NCBI GenBank assembly: GCA_031280435.1
Contig: JAITGS010000007.1
Span: 1-34,349 of the forward strand
Length of the DNA: 34,349 nucleotides
DNA from: Tannerellaceae bacterium
Lineage (GTDB): Bacteria > Bacteroidota > Bacteroidia > Bacteroidales > Tannerellaceae
Direction of reading: 5' to 3'
A program made the translations under genes and the position numbers. Positions 22,795-29,896 of this stretch are shown in pieces (position 1 is the stretch's first letter; each line of letters begins with the position of its first letter). The notes below the pieces were generated by a model that was not told where the DNA came from, ran no database searches, and saw nothing but the letters and a program-made list of their open reading frames with translations.

Positions 22795-24891
22795 GTGAAC
22801 AGCCTTGCGAAGCGCTCCATCATATATCTGCCCGGAGTAGGGCCCAAAAAGGGCGAGCTGCTGCGGAAGGAGGCGCGGATTGCATCCTATGAGGACTTGC
22901 TGTATTATTTCCCCTACAAGTACGTTGACCGCAGTCGTTTCTATAATGTGGCGGAGATTAACGGCGAGATGCCATACATTCAGCTGCGCGGCCGCATACT
23001 GTCGTTTGCCTCGGTGGGCGAAGGCCGCAAACGCCGGCTGACGGCCCGCTTCACGGACGGTACGGGCGTGATTGAGCTCGTCTGGTTCCAGGGCGCTGCC
23101 TACATCAAGGGCAAGTACAGGGAGGGAGTGAATTATATAGTTTTCGGCAAGCCCTCGGAGTTCGGGCAGTCGTATAACATAGTGCATCCGGAGATTGATC
23201 CGGAGGAGAACGCGGCGCAGGTGGCAGCCGGCCTCACACCTTTTTATAATACCTCGGAGAGGATGAAGAAGGCCTACCTTCATTCTCGCGCCATACAGAA
23301 TCTGCAATACATACTGCTGAACCAGTCCGGATGGACTCCCGCCGAGGTGCTGCCGCCCTACGTCTTGCAGCGCACCCGGATGATAGCGCTGCCCGAAGCC
23401 GTGCGGCAGATTCACTTCCCCGAATCGCCGGAGAAGCTGCAAGCGGCCCGGCTGCGGCTCAAGTTCGACGAGCTCTTCTTCATACAGCTGCATATACTCC
23501 AAAACGCCGCCACGCGGAAGCAGAAGATCGAAGGCCTGGTATGCCCCGTGATAGGCGCGCAGTTCCATACGTTCTATAACCACTATTTGCCCTTCTCGCT
23601 TACCGATGCACAGAAGCGGGTGGTGCGGGAGATACGGGCCGACATGGGCGGCGGCCGGCAGATGAACCGCCTGCTCCAGGGCGACGTGGGCAGCGGCAAG
23701 ACGCTGGTAGCCCTGATGGCTATGCTTATAGCCGTCGACAACGATTACCAGGCCTGCATGATGGCGCCCACGGAGATACTTGCCGCCCAGCACTACAATA
23801 CGCTGACGGAGCTCCTTGGCGGCATGAACCTGAGGGTGGAGCTGCTGACTGGCTCCACCTCGCGCAAGGAGCGCAACCGCATCCTCCCGGCCATAGCCGA
23901 AGGGGAGGTCGATATAGTGGTCGGTACCCATGCGCTTATTGAGAACAGCGTGCTTTTCTCATCGCTCGGCCTGGCTATAATAGACGAGCAGCACCGCTTC
24001 GGGGTGGAGCAGCGCTCCAAGCTGCACCTTAAGAACGAGCAGCCGCCTCATATACTTGTGATGACGGCCACGCCCATCCCGCGCACCTTGGCCATGACGC
24101 TCTACGGCGACCTCGACGTATCCGTTATCGACAGCCTCCCACCCGGACGCAAGCCCGTGAAAACCCTGCACCGCTACGATAACAAGCGGAATGACATCTA
24201 CGCCTTCCTGCGCAAGGAAATCAGCGCCGGACGGCAGGCCTACGTAGTATATCCGCTGATAGAAGGCAGCGAAACCCTCGACTACAAAGCTCTGGAGGAA
24301 GGCTACGAACAGTTTCGCGAGGCCTTCCCGAACTTCAGCGTCTGCATGGTTCACGGACGTATGAAGGCAGCCGAAAAGGATGCCGTCATGCGCAGCTTTG
24401 CCTCCGGCGAAACATCCATACTGATGGCTACAACCGTGATAGAGGTAGGCGTAAACGTGCCGAACGCCTCGGTGATGGTGATAGAGAGCGCCGAGCGCTT
24501 CGGCCTCTCGCAGCTCCATCAGTTGCGCGGCCGGGTAGGGCGGGGCGGCGAGCAGTCGTACTGCATCCTTGTCTCGTCATGCAAGCTTAGCTCCGACACT
24601 CGACGGCGGCTCGAGATAATGGTGCAGACAACCGACGGCTTCGAGATTGCCGAGGCCGACCTGCGCATGCGCGGGCACGGCGAGCTCGAAGGCACCCGAC
24701 AGAGCGGCCCCGGCTTCGACCTCAAGATTGCCGACCTGGCAGCCGACGGACAAATCCTCAGCTATGCCCGCAACCTGGCAGCCGAGATCCTAGCCTCCGA
24801 CCCCAATCTGGAAGCTGCCGACAACGAACCGCTTCGCCGCCGCCTCCATGACTTGTTTGCCGACAAGGTGGATTGGGGAACCGTGAGCTAA
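22795..24891 (+). CDS. recG: ATP-dependent DNA helicase RecG
   Basis: 698 residues from a GTG start. RecG remodels stalled replication forks and branch-migrates Holliday junctions. The N-terminal wedge/OB domain opens with 'IIYLPGVGPKKGELLRKEA' and includes 'DRSRFYNVAEIN'. Helicase motifs: Walker A GDVGSGKT at 296-303, the DEQH box at 397-400, 'MTATPIPRTLAM' near 423-434, and motifs V-VI 'ATTVIEVGVNVPNASVMV' and 'QLHQLRGRVGRG' near 543-585. The C-terminus carries the RecG-specific 'GFEIAEADLRMRGHGELEGT' stretch. Last gene of the xseB-ispD-recG operon; array 5 follows. Confidence 0.97.
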   Translation: MNSLAKRSIIYLPGVGPKKGELLRKEARIASYEDLLYYFPYKYVDRSRFYNVAEINGEMPYIQLRGRILSFASVGEGRKRRLTARFTDGTGVIELVWFQGAAYIKGKYREGVNYIVFGKPSEFGQSYNIVHPEIDPEENAAQVAAGLTPFYNTSERMKKAYLHSRAIQNLQYILLNQSGWTPAEVLPPYVLQRTRMIALPEAVRQIHFPESPEKLQAARLRLKFDELFFIQLHILQNAATRKQKIEGLVCPVIGAQFHTFYNHYLPFSLTDAQKRVVREIRADMGGGRQMNRLLQGDVGSGKTLVALMAMLIAVDNDYQACMMAPTEILAAQHYNTLTELLGGMNLRVELLTGSTSRKERNRILPAIAEGEVDIVVGTHALIENSVLFSSLGLAIIDEQHRFGVEQRSKLHLKNEQPPHILVMTATPIPRTLAMTLYGDLDVSVIDSLPPGRKPVKTLHRYDNKRNDIYAFLRKEISAGRQAYVVYPLIEGSETLDYKALEEGYEQFREAFPNFSVCMVHGRMKAAEKDAVMRSFASGETSILMATTVIEVGVNVPNASVMVIESAERFGLSQLHQLRGRVGRGGEQSYCILVSSCKLSSDTRRRLEIMVQTTDGFEIAEADLRMRGHGELEGTRQSGPGFDLKIADLAADGQILSYARNLAAEILASDPNLEAADNEPLRRRLHDLFADKVDWGTVS

Positions 24892-24928
24892 CCGGGCCTG
24901 GGGAATCCTGGAATAAAAACAGGAGGAG

Positions 24929-25066
24929 AATCCACAGCTGTGGATTTATCGCTTCAACATTTCCGTCGGCTCAACATTTGTTGAGACCTCCCCGCCGGCA
25001 ACAGGACGGTTTCAACAAATGTTGAGAGCTCCGCGATGACAACGGAGCTCTCAACAAATGTTGAAA
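24929..25066. repeat. Tandem array 5, period about 40 bp, related to array 2
   Basis: Four palindromes: TCCACAGCTGTGGA (24931-24944), TCAACATTTGTTGA (24971-24984), TCAACAAATGTTGA (25012-25025) and TCAACAAATGTTGA (25051-25064), spaced 40, 41 and 39 bases. The linkers (CTTCAACATTTCCG, GAGACCTCC, GAGAGCTCC, GACAACGG) match array 2. The array fills the gap between convergent recG and the acyl-CoA dehydrogenase gene and may also act as a transcription stop. Confidence 0.85.
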
Positions 25067-25112
25067 GGTTGCCGCGCAGGAGCTTGTCCGTGCTTCGGCA
25101 ACTTAGGCTTCA

Positions 25113-26825
25113 TCATTCTACTTCCGGCCTGTAATGCTCCAGGTCCGTTGCGGCGAAGCTTTCGATGAAGGTCAGGGCTGATGCTACGGCCGAGCGGCCA
25201 TAGGCGACGTATACCTCGGCCGAGCGGCGGAAGATGTCGCTGTCGGAGGCTGCAAGCAGCAGCAGGTATCCCATGATGCAGTGTCCGGCCGATTCGACGA
25301 GCCGGCGGGCATGGAAGTCGAGCAGCTCGCTGCTGTGTGCCTGCTGCACGTGGCCGACCATGCTTTCGTATACGGCCGTCATGTCGCGGAGGCTGCTGCG
25401 CAGCGGTTCGAGCTCCGGCTTGAGGGGCTGCTCGTCGTACTCGCGTATCCGGGCGATATAGGTGCCGGTGGTGACGTGTCGAATGGCGGCTACGACCTGG
25501 AGCTGGGTTGTTCCCTCGTAGATGTTCGTTATGCGGGCGTCGCGATAGATGCGTTCGCAGGCATAGTCTTTCATGAAGCCCGATCCGCCGTGTATCTGTA
25601 TGGAGTCGTATGCGTTGGCGTTGGCGTATTCGGTGGTCATAGCCTTGCCGAGGGGGGTGAAGGCGTCGGCCAGCTTGCTGTACTTCTTCTGTTCCTGCCG
25701 CTCTTCGGGGCTGAGCTTGCGCTCGCGGGATATGTCGTCGAGGGCTTTATATACGTCGACGAACCGTGCCGTTTCGTAGAGCATGGCGCGGGAGGCGTCG
25801 GCGCGCGCACGCATCATGGCTACCATTTCGTATACGGCCGGAAACTCTATGATGGCCCGTCCGAACTGCTTGCGCTCCATGGCGTACTTGTATCCTTCGC
25901 GGTAGGCCGCTTCGCAGAGCCCTACGGCTTGCGCCATGATTCCGAGCCGTGCTCCGTTCATCAGCGCCATTACGTACTTGATTAGTCCGAGCCTGCGTTC
26001 GCCGCAGAGCTCGGCTTTGGCGTTGCGGAAGACGAGTTCGCAGGTTGGCGAGCCTTTTATGCCCAGCTTGTTCTCTATGCGTCTGACGGTGACGCCTCCG
26101 TTGCGCTTGTCGTAGATGAACATGGAGAGGCCTCGGCCGTCTTTGGTGCCTTCTTCGGAGCGTGCGAGTACGAGGTGGATGTCCGAGTCGCCGTTGGTGA
26201 TGAATCGCTTCACGCCGTTGAGCCGCCAGGAGCCGTCGGTTTCGTCGAGCGAGGCCTTGAGCATTACGGCCTGGAGGTCGGAGCCTGCGTCGGGCTCGGT
26301 GAGGTCCATCGACATGGTTTCGCCGCTGCATACGCGCGGGATGTATCGTGCGTGCTGGTCGGCATTGCCGAACTCGTACAGGGTTTCGGCGCAGTCCTGC
26401 AGCCCCCAGATGTTCTCGAATCCGGCATCGGCTCGAGACACCATATCGGCTGCCATTATGTAAGGTACGATGGGGAAGTTGAGCCCGTTGTATCGCCTGG
26501 GCATAGCTATGCCCATCAGTCCGGCCTTGCGTATGGCGTCGAGGTTGAGCTGCGTGCCGGAGGCGTAGGTGACGTGTCCGTCGGCCAGCGTGGGGCCTTC
26601 GTGGTCTACGCTTTCGGCATTGGGAGCGATTATCTCCGCGCATATCTCGCCAACGGTTTCAAGCACCCTGTCGTAGCTGTCCATGGCGTCGTCGAAGTCG
26701 ACGGGAGCGTAGTCGTAGGCGTCTTTGTCGGCAAAGCTGCGTTCCTTCAGTTCCACTATGCGCCTCATCAGCGGATGATGCAGATGATACTTGTAGTGCG
26801 GTGTATCTAAATAATAGTTTGCCAT
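25113..26825 (-). CDS. Acyl-CoA dehydrogenase family protein
   Basis: 570 residues, longer than the 380-residue short-chain enzymes and like the extended Bacteroidota form with an extra C-terminal helical part. It is an FAD enzyme that oxidises acyl-CoA to enoyl-CoA and hands electrons to ETF. Visible signatures: 'GLMGIAMPRRYNGLNFPIVP' near 103-122, the FAD-binding 'SMDLTEPDAGSDLQAVMLKA' near 172-191, 'NGVKRFITNGDSDIHLVLAR' near 203-222, and the C-terminal 'DSIQIHGGSGFMKDYACERI' with 'RDARITNIYEGTTQLQ', the ACAD signature-2 region. It starts five bases after etfA and is the third gene of the etfB-etfA operon. Acyl chain specificity is unknown. Confidence 0.95.
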   Translation of the reverse strand: MANYYLDTPHYKYHLHHPLMRRIVELKERSFADKDAYDYAPVDFDDAMDSYDRVLETVGEICAEIIAPNAESVDHEGPTLADGHVTYASGTQLNLDAIRKAGLMGIAMPRRYNGLNFPIVPYIMAADMVSRADAGFENIWGLQDCAETLYEFGNADQHARYIPRVCSGETMSMDLTEPDAGSDLQAVMLKASLDETDGSWRLNGVKRFITNGDSDIHLVLARSEEGTKDGRGLSMFIYDKRNGGVTVRRIENKLGIKGSPTCELVFRNAKAELCGERRLGLIKYVMALMNGARLGIMAQAVGLCEAAYREGYKYAMERKQFGRAIIEFPAVYEMVAMMRARADASRAMLYETARFVDVYKALDDISRERKLSPEERQEQKKYSKLADAFTPLGKAMTTEYANANAYDSIQIHGGSGFMKDYACERIYRDARITNIYEGTTQLQVVAAIRHVTTGTYIARIREYDEQPLKPELEPLRSSLRDMTAVYESMVGHVQQAHSSELLDFHARRLVESAGHCIMGYLLLLAASDSDIFRRSAEVYVAYGRSAVASALTFIESFAATDLEHYRPEVE

Positions 26826-26830
26826 AGCTC

Positions 26831-27820
26831 TTACTTGGTATTCTTCTTATAATATTTAATCATTTTGGGAAGTACGTCTTCCACCGTTCCGGTGATAATA
26901 TAATCGGCTATCGCATTGATGGGCGCGGCCGGATCGTTGTTCACCGATATGATGATTGAGCTCTCCTGCATGCCTGCCACGTGCTGTATCTGTCCCGATA
27001 TTCCGCAGGCTATGTACAGCTTGGGGCGCACGGTGACGCCGGTCTGGCCTATTTGCCTTGCGTGCTCGGCAAAGCCGGCATCTACGGCTGCGCGCGATGC
27101 TCCCACTTCGCCTCCTATGACGGCGGCAAGCTCGCGGAGCAGCCCGAAGTTCTCTTTGGAGCCTACGCCATAGCCTCCGGCTACAATCACCGGCGCTCCC
27201 TTTATGTTAATCTTGCTCTGCTCAATATGGCGCTCTATGATGCTGACGACGAAGTCGCTGTCGCTTACGTAGCTGTCTACCTCGTACCGCCGGGTTTCGC
27301 CACGGTATCCGGCATCGCGTATCTCGCGCTTCATCACTCCCTCGCGCACGGTGGCCATTTGGGGGCGGCAGTCCGGATTGATAATAGTGGCTACGATGTT
27401 GCCGCCAAAGGCCGGCCTTATTTGTAGCAGCAGCCCCTTGTCGTCTATCTCCAGCGCCGTGCAGTCGGCCGTCAGTCCGCTTCCGAGTGCCGACGACACT
27501 CGCGGCCCCAGGTCGCGCCCTATACCGGTGGCTCCCATAAGCGCCACCTGCGGCTTCTCGTCCGCAAAGAGCTTCACCAGTATGGCTGTGTGGGGCAGCG
27601 AGGCATACGGCGCCAGGCGGCTGTCGTCGAAGAGGTGCAGCACATCGGTTCCGAAAGGAAATACCTGCGCGGCCAGGCCGTCGAGCCCATGACCAACGGC
27701 AACGGCTTCGAGGCGGCATCCGAGCGTGTCGGCCAGGCTGCGGCCCTTGGTGAGGAGCTCCAGGCTGACGTCGGCCACGCGCCCTTCGTCGGTTTCGCAG
27801 TATACAAATAAATTGTTCAT
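26831..27820 (-). CDS. etfA: Electron transfer flavoprotein subunit alpha
   Basis: 329 residues. EtfA carries the FAD of the ETF heterodimer, which accepts electrons from acyl-CoA dehydrogenases. The C-terminal FAD domain is clear: 'VIVAGGYGVGSKENFGLLRE' near 210-229, 'GGEVGASRAAVDAGFAEHAR' near 235-254, 'QIGQTGVTVRPKLYIACGIS' near 255-274 and 'SSIIISVNNDPAAPINAIAD' near 285-304. Its ATG overlaps the etfB stop by four bases (ATGA), and the acyl-CoA dehydrogenase gene follows after five bases, so the three products are made together. Confidence 0.96.
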   Translation of the reverse strand: MNNLFVYCETDEGRVADVSLELLTKGRSLADTLGCRLEAVAVGHGLDGLAAQVFPFGTDVLHLFDDSRLAPYASLPHTAILVKLFADEKPQVALMGATGIGRDLGPRVSSALGSGLTADCTALEIDDKGLLLQIRPAFGGNIVATIINPDCRPQMATVREGVMKREIRDAGYRGETRRYEVDSYVSDSDFVVSIIERHIEQSKINIKGAPVIVAGGYGVGSKENFGLLRELAAVIGGEVGASRAAVDAGFAEHARQIGQTGVTVRPKLYIACGISGQIQHVAGMQESSIIISVNNDPAAPINAIADYIITGTVEDVLPKMIKYYKKNTK

Positions 27821-28689
27821 CCTATTGTATGGTTTAAGATTAGTTCCTTCATCAGTTCGTCTATATCGTTGTCGGCTGCCGACAGCGCTTTGCTTTCCTT
27901 GGCCCGGAACACAACGTTTTCAATCTTCTTCACCTTTGTGGGCGAGCCCGACAGGCCGCAGAGGGCAGTGTCGGCATCAACGCCGGCTGCGCTCCATTCG
28001 GCAAGGCAAAGGTAGGGCCGTGCCTCGGCCAGGCTGTCGTAGGTGCCGGGAGCGCTCTTGCGTTCGGAGGCCGTTCGTGCGTGCTTATACTTCTGTATGA
28101 GGCGTGCGTTGCGCGGGCGGCATGCCGCAGCGCTTCCGTTCACCGTCACGAGGGCCGGCATGGCAGCCCGTACGGTTTCCACGCCATGTTCCAGGCGGCG
28201 CTTCACTTCTATCATTCCGTTGCCCTTGCAGGTGATATCCTCGGCGTAGGTGATTTGCGCTATGCCGAGTTTCTCGGCCACCTGCGGGCCTACCTGTGCG
28301 GTATCGCCGTCTATAGCCTGGCGGCCGCAAATCACTATATCATAATCCTTCATCTTGCGTATGGCCATCGAAAGGGCGTATGAAGTTGCCAGGGTGTCGG
28401 CTCCGGCAAAGGCGCGATCGGTCAGCAGATAGCCTCCGTCGGCTCCGCGGTACAGGCCTTCGCGTATGATTTCGGCTGCTCGGGCCGGCCCCATGGTGAG
28501 CAGCATAACCTTAGAGCCGGGATTCTCATCCTTCAGGCGCAGGGCCTGTTCCAAAGCATTCAGGTCTTCCGGGTTGAAGATAGCCGGTAGTGCGGCCCGG
28601 TTCACCGTCCCGTCATCCTTCATCGCATCCTTCCCAACGTTGCGCGTGTCCGGAACCTGCTTGGCTAAAACAATAATATTTAAACTCAT
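27817..28689 (-). CDS. etfB: Electron transfer flavoprotein subunit beta
   Basis: 290 residues from the ATG at 28689 (MSLNIIVLAKQVPDT); the frame extends 12 codons upstream, but those codons lie over the promoter. EtfB holds the AMP or second flavin of ETF. Typical motifs: 'FNPEDLNALEQALRLKDE' near 38-55, 'VMLLTMGPARAAEIIREGLY' near 60-79, 'GADGGYLLTDRAFAGADTLA' near 81-100, and 'DIVICGRQAIDGDTAQVGPQ' near 116-135, the ETF-beta signature. It is longer than the 255-residue mitochondrial-type EtfB; whether the complex is a simple or a bifurcating ETF is not resolved by eye. Confidence 0.95.
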   Translation of the reverse strand: MSLNIIVLAKQVPDTRNVGKDAMKDDGTVNRAALPAIFNPEDLNALEQALRLKDENPGSKVMLLTMGPARAAEIIREGLYRGADGGYLLTDRAFAGADTLATSYALSMAIRKMKDYDIVICGRQAIDGDTAQVGPQVAEKLGIAQITYAEDITCKGNGMIEVKRRLEHGVETVRAAMPALVTVNGSAAACRPRNARLIQKYKHARTASERKSAPGTYDSLAEARPYLCLAEWSAAGVDADTALCGLSGSPTKVKKIENVVFRAKESKALSAADNDIDELMKELILNHTIG

Positions 28690-28722
28690 ATTTTCAAAAA
28701 AATTTGTTTGTGAAATCGGTCG

Positions 28723-28753
28723 CAAAAGTAGTCAAACATTCCTGAAGTTCAAG
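28723..28753 (-). promoter_or_regulatory. Promoter of the etfB-etfA-acyl-CoA dehydrogenase operon
   Basis: On the minus strand CTTG (28753-28750), 19 bases, TACTTTTG (28730-28723), an exact -7 match. It places the transcript start near 28716 and so supports the etfB ATG at 28689 rather than the longer frame. Confidence 0.7.
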
Positions 28754-28990
28754 AACCCGCATCACAGCCCGCTTGTAGATGCAGTTGAGGCGATGCGTCA
28801 GCCGGTCGCCTCCCTAAAAACCGGTCGGGAGCCATGCTAAAAGAGGCAGCGCCCGAAAAACGCCGCCTTTAGCTCCCGCCCCGAATATTTTTTACAGCCC
28901 GGGCAAAAGTAAGCCCCATTTCCAAATGGCAACGGCTTCCTCTAATTAGATGGAGCCATTGCCATGATGTAAATGGGCTGCGTAAATGTA

Positions 28991-29148
28991 GTTCGCTCGA
29001 ACAATAGGTCATTCCCGCGAAGGCGGGAATCTCCGATCTAAATACGGTTACGTTTGTATTTCTATCATATAAAAACACCGTACAATCGTCCCAACTATCG
29101 ATCGGAGATTCCCGCCTTCGCGGGAATGACCTGTCTTTCGAGCGCAAC
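28991..29148. repeat. REPIN-like/MITE-like palindromic element, copy B
   Basis: Facing copies of ATTCCCGCGAAGGCGGGAAT around a centre homologous to copy A (reverse orientation). The outer arms GTTCGCTCGAAC...AGGTC and GACCTGTCTTTCGAGCGCAAC are complementary over about 26 bases, but their sequence differs from the outer arms of copy A. Confidence 0.85.
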
Positions 29149-29277
29149 CTACTTTTTGTGCACGTTCATAAAATGTAAATGGCTTCCGATAAATCCCTAG
29201 CGATATTTACGGTCTGTAAATGGCTTCCGACAAATCGCTGGAGCCGTTTACAAATGGAAATGGCCTGCGTAAATGTA

Positions 29278-29476
29278 GTTCGCTCGAACAATAGGTCATT
29301 CCCGCGAAGGCGGGAATTCGAAGCAAGCTTTTAGCTTGCGAGAATCGACGCAGTCAATCTCCGATCGAAAAACGGTTACGTTTGTGTTTCTATCATATAA
29401 AAACACTGTACAATCGTCCCAACTATCGATCGGAGATTCCCGCCTTCGCGGGAATGACCTGTCTTTCGAGCGCAAC
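29278..29476. repeat. REPIN-like/MITE-like palindromic element, copy C, with 41-bp insertion
   Basis: Nearly identical to copy B including flanks (from the shared CTGCGTAAATGTAG to ATGTAAATGGCTTCCGA), so B and C are a direct duplication. It differs by an extra 41 bases at 29318-29358. Confidence 0.85.
29318..29358. repeat. 41-bp insertion with its own hairpin
   Basis: Present in copy C and absent at the matching point of copy B. It contains GCAAGC-TTTTA-GCTTGC (29323-29339) and is bordered by AAT on both sides, a possible 3-base target duplication. The length equals the period of the surrounding arrays. Confidence 0.7.
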
Positions 29477-29828
29477 CTGCTTTTTGTGCACGTTCATAAA
29501 ATGTAAATGGCTTCCGACAAATCGCTGGCGATATTTACGGTCTGTAAATGGCTCGCGACAAATCGCTGGTGATATTTACGGTCTGTAAATTCCTTCCGAC
29601 AAATCGCTGGAGCCATTGCCATGATGGAAATTCCTTCCGACAAATCGCTGGAGCCATTGCCATGATGGTAATCTGTTCCGACAAATCGCTGGAGCCATTG
29701 CCATGATGGAAATCTGTTCCGACAAATCGCTGGCGCCGTTGCCATGATGGAAATGGCTTCCGACAAATCGCTGGAGCCATTGCCATGATGGCAATCTGTT
29801 CCGACAAATCGCTGGAGCCGTTGCCATG

Positions 29829-29864
29829 AAAAAGCCCCGGGCGCTTTTGGGGCTTCCCGGGGCT
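29829..29864 (-). terminator. Rho-independent terminator of the surface-protein gene
   Basis: On the minus strand AGCCCCGGG (29864-29856), a 14-base loop, CCCGGGGCT (29841-29833), then TTTT. It lies 32 bases after the stop at 29897. Confidence 0.85.
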
Positions 29865-29896
29865 CTCATTGGTATATATAGGATATGGTTTGGTTC

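Larger units (their letters stand above)
28928..29828. repeat. Tandem array 6, period 41 bp, interrupted by two REPIN-like elements
   Basis: The clean part is 29500-29828. A unit reads AAATGGCTTCCGACAAATCG, CTGGAGCCATTGCCATGATG, G, total 41 bases, with variants AAATCTGTTCCGAC, AAATTCCTTCCGAC and CGATATTTACGGTCTGT in the second half. Across unit borders AGCCATTGCCAT-G-ATGGAAATGGCT is a palindrome with one mismatch. Isolated units also occur at 28928-28970 and 29170-29262, on either side of the elements at 28991 and 29278, so the elements appear to have entered the array or been duplicated with it. The minus-strand frames between 29494 and 29869 are artefacts of the repeat. Confidence 0.9.
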
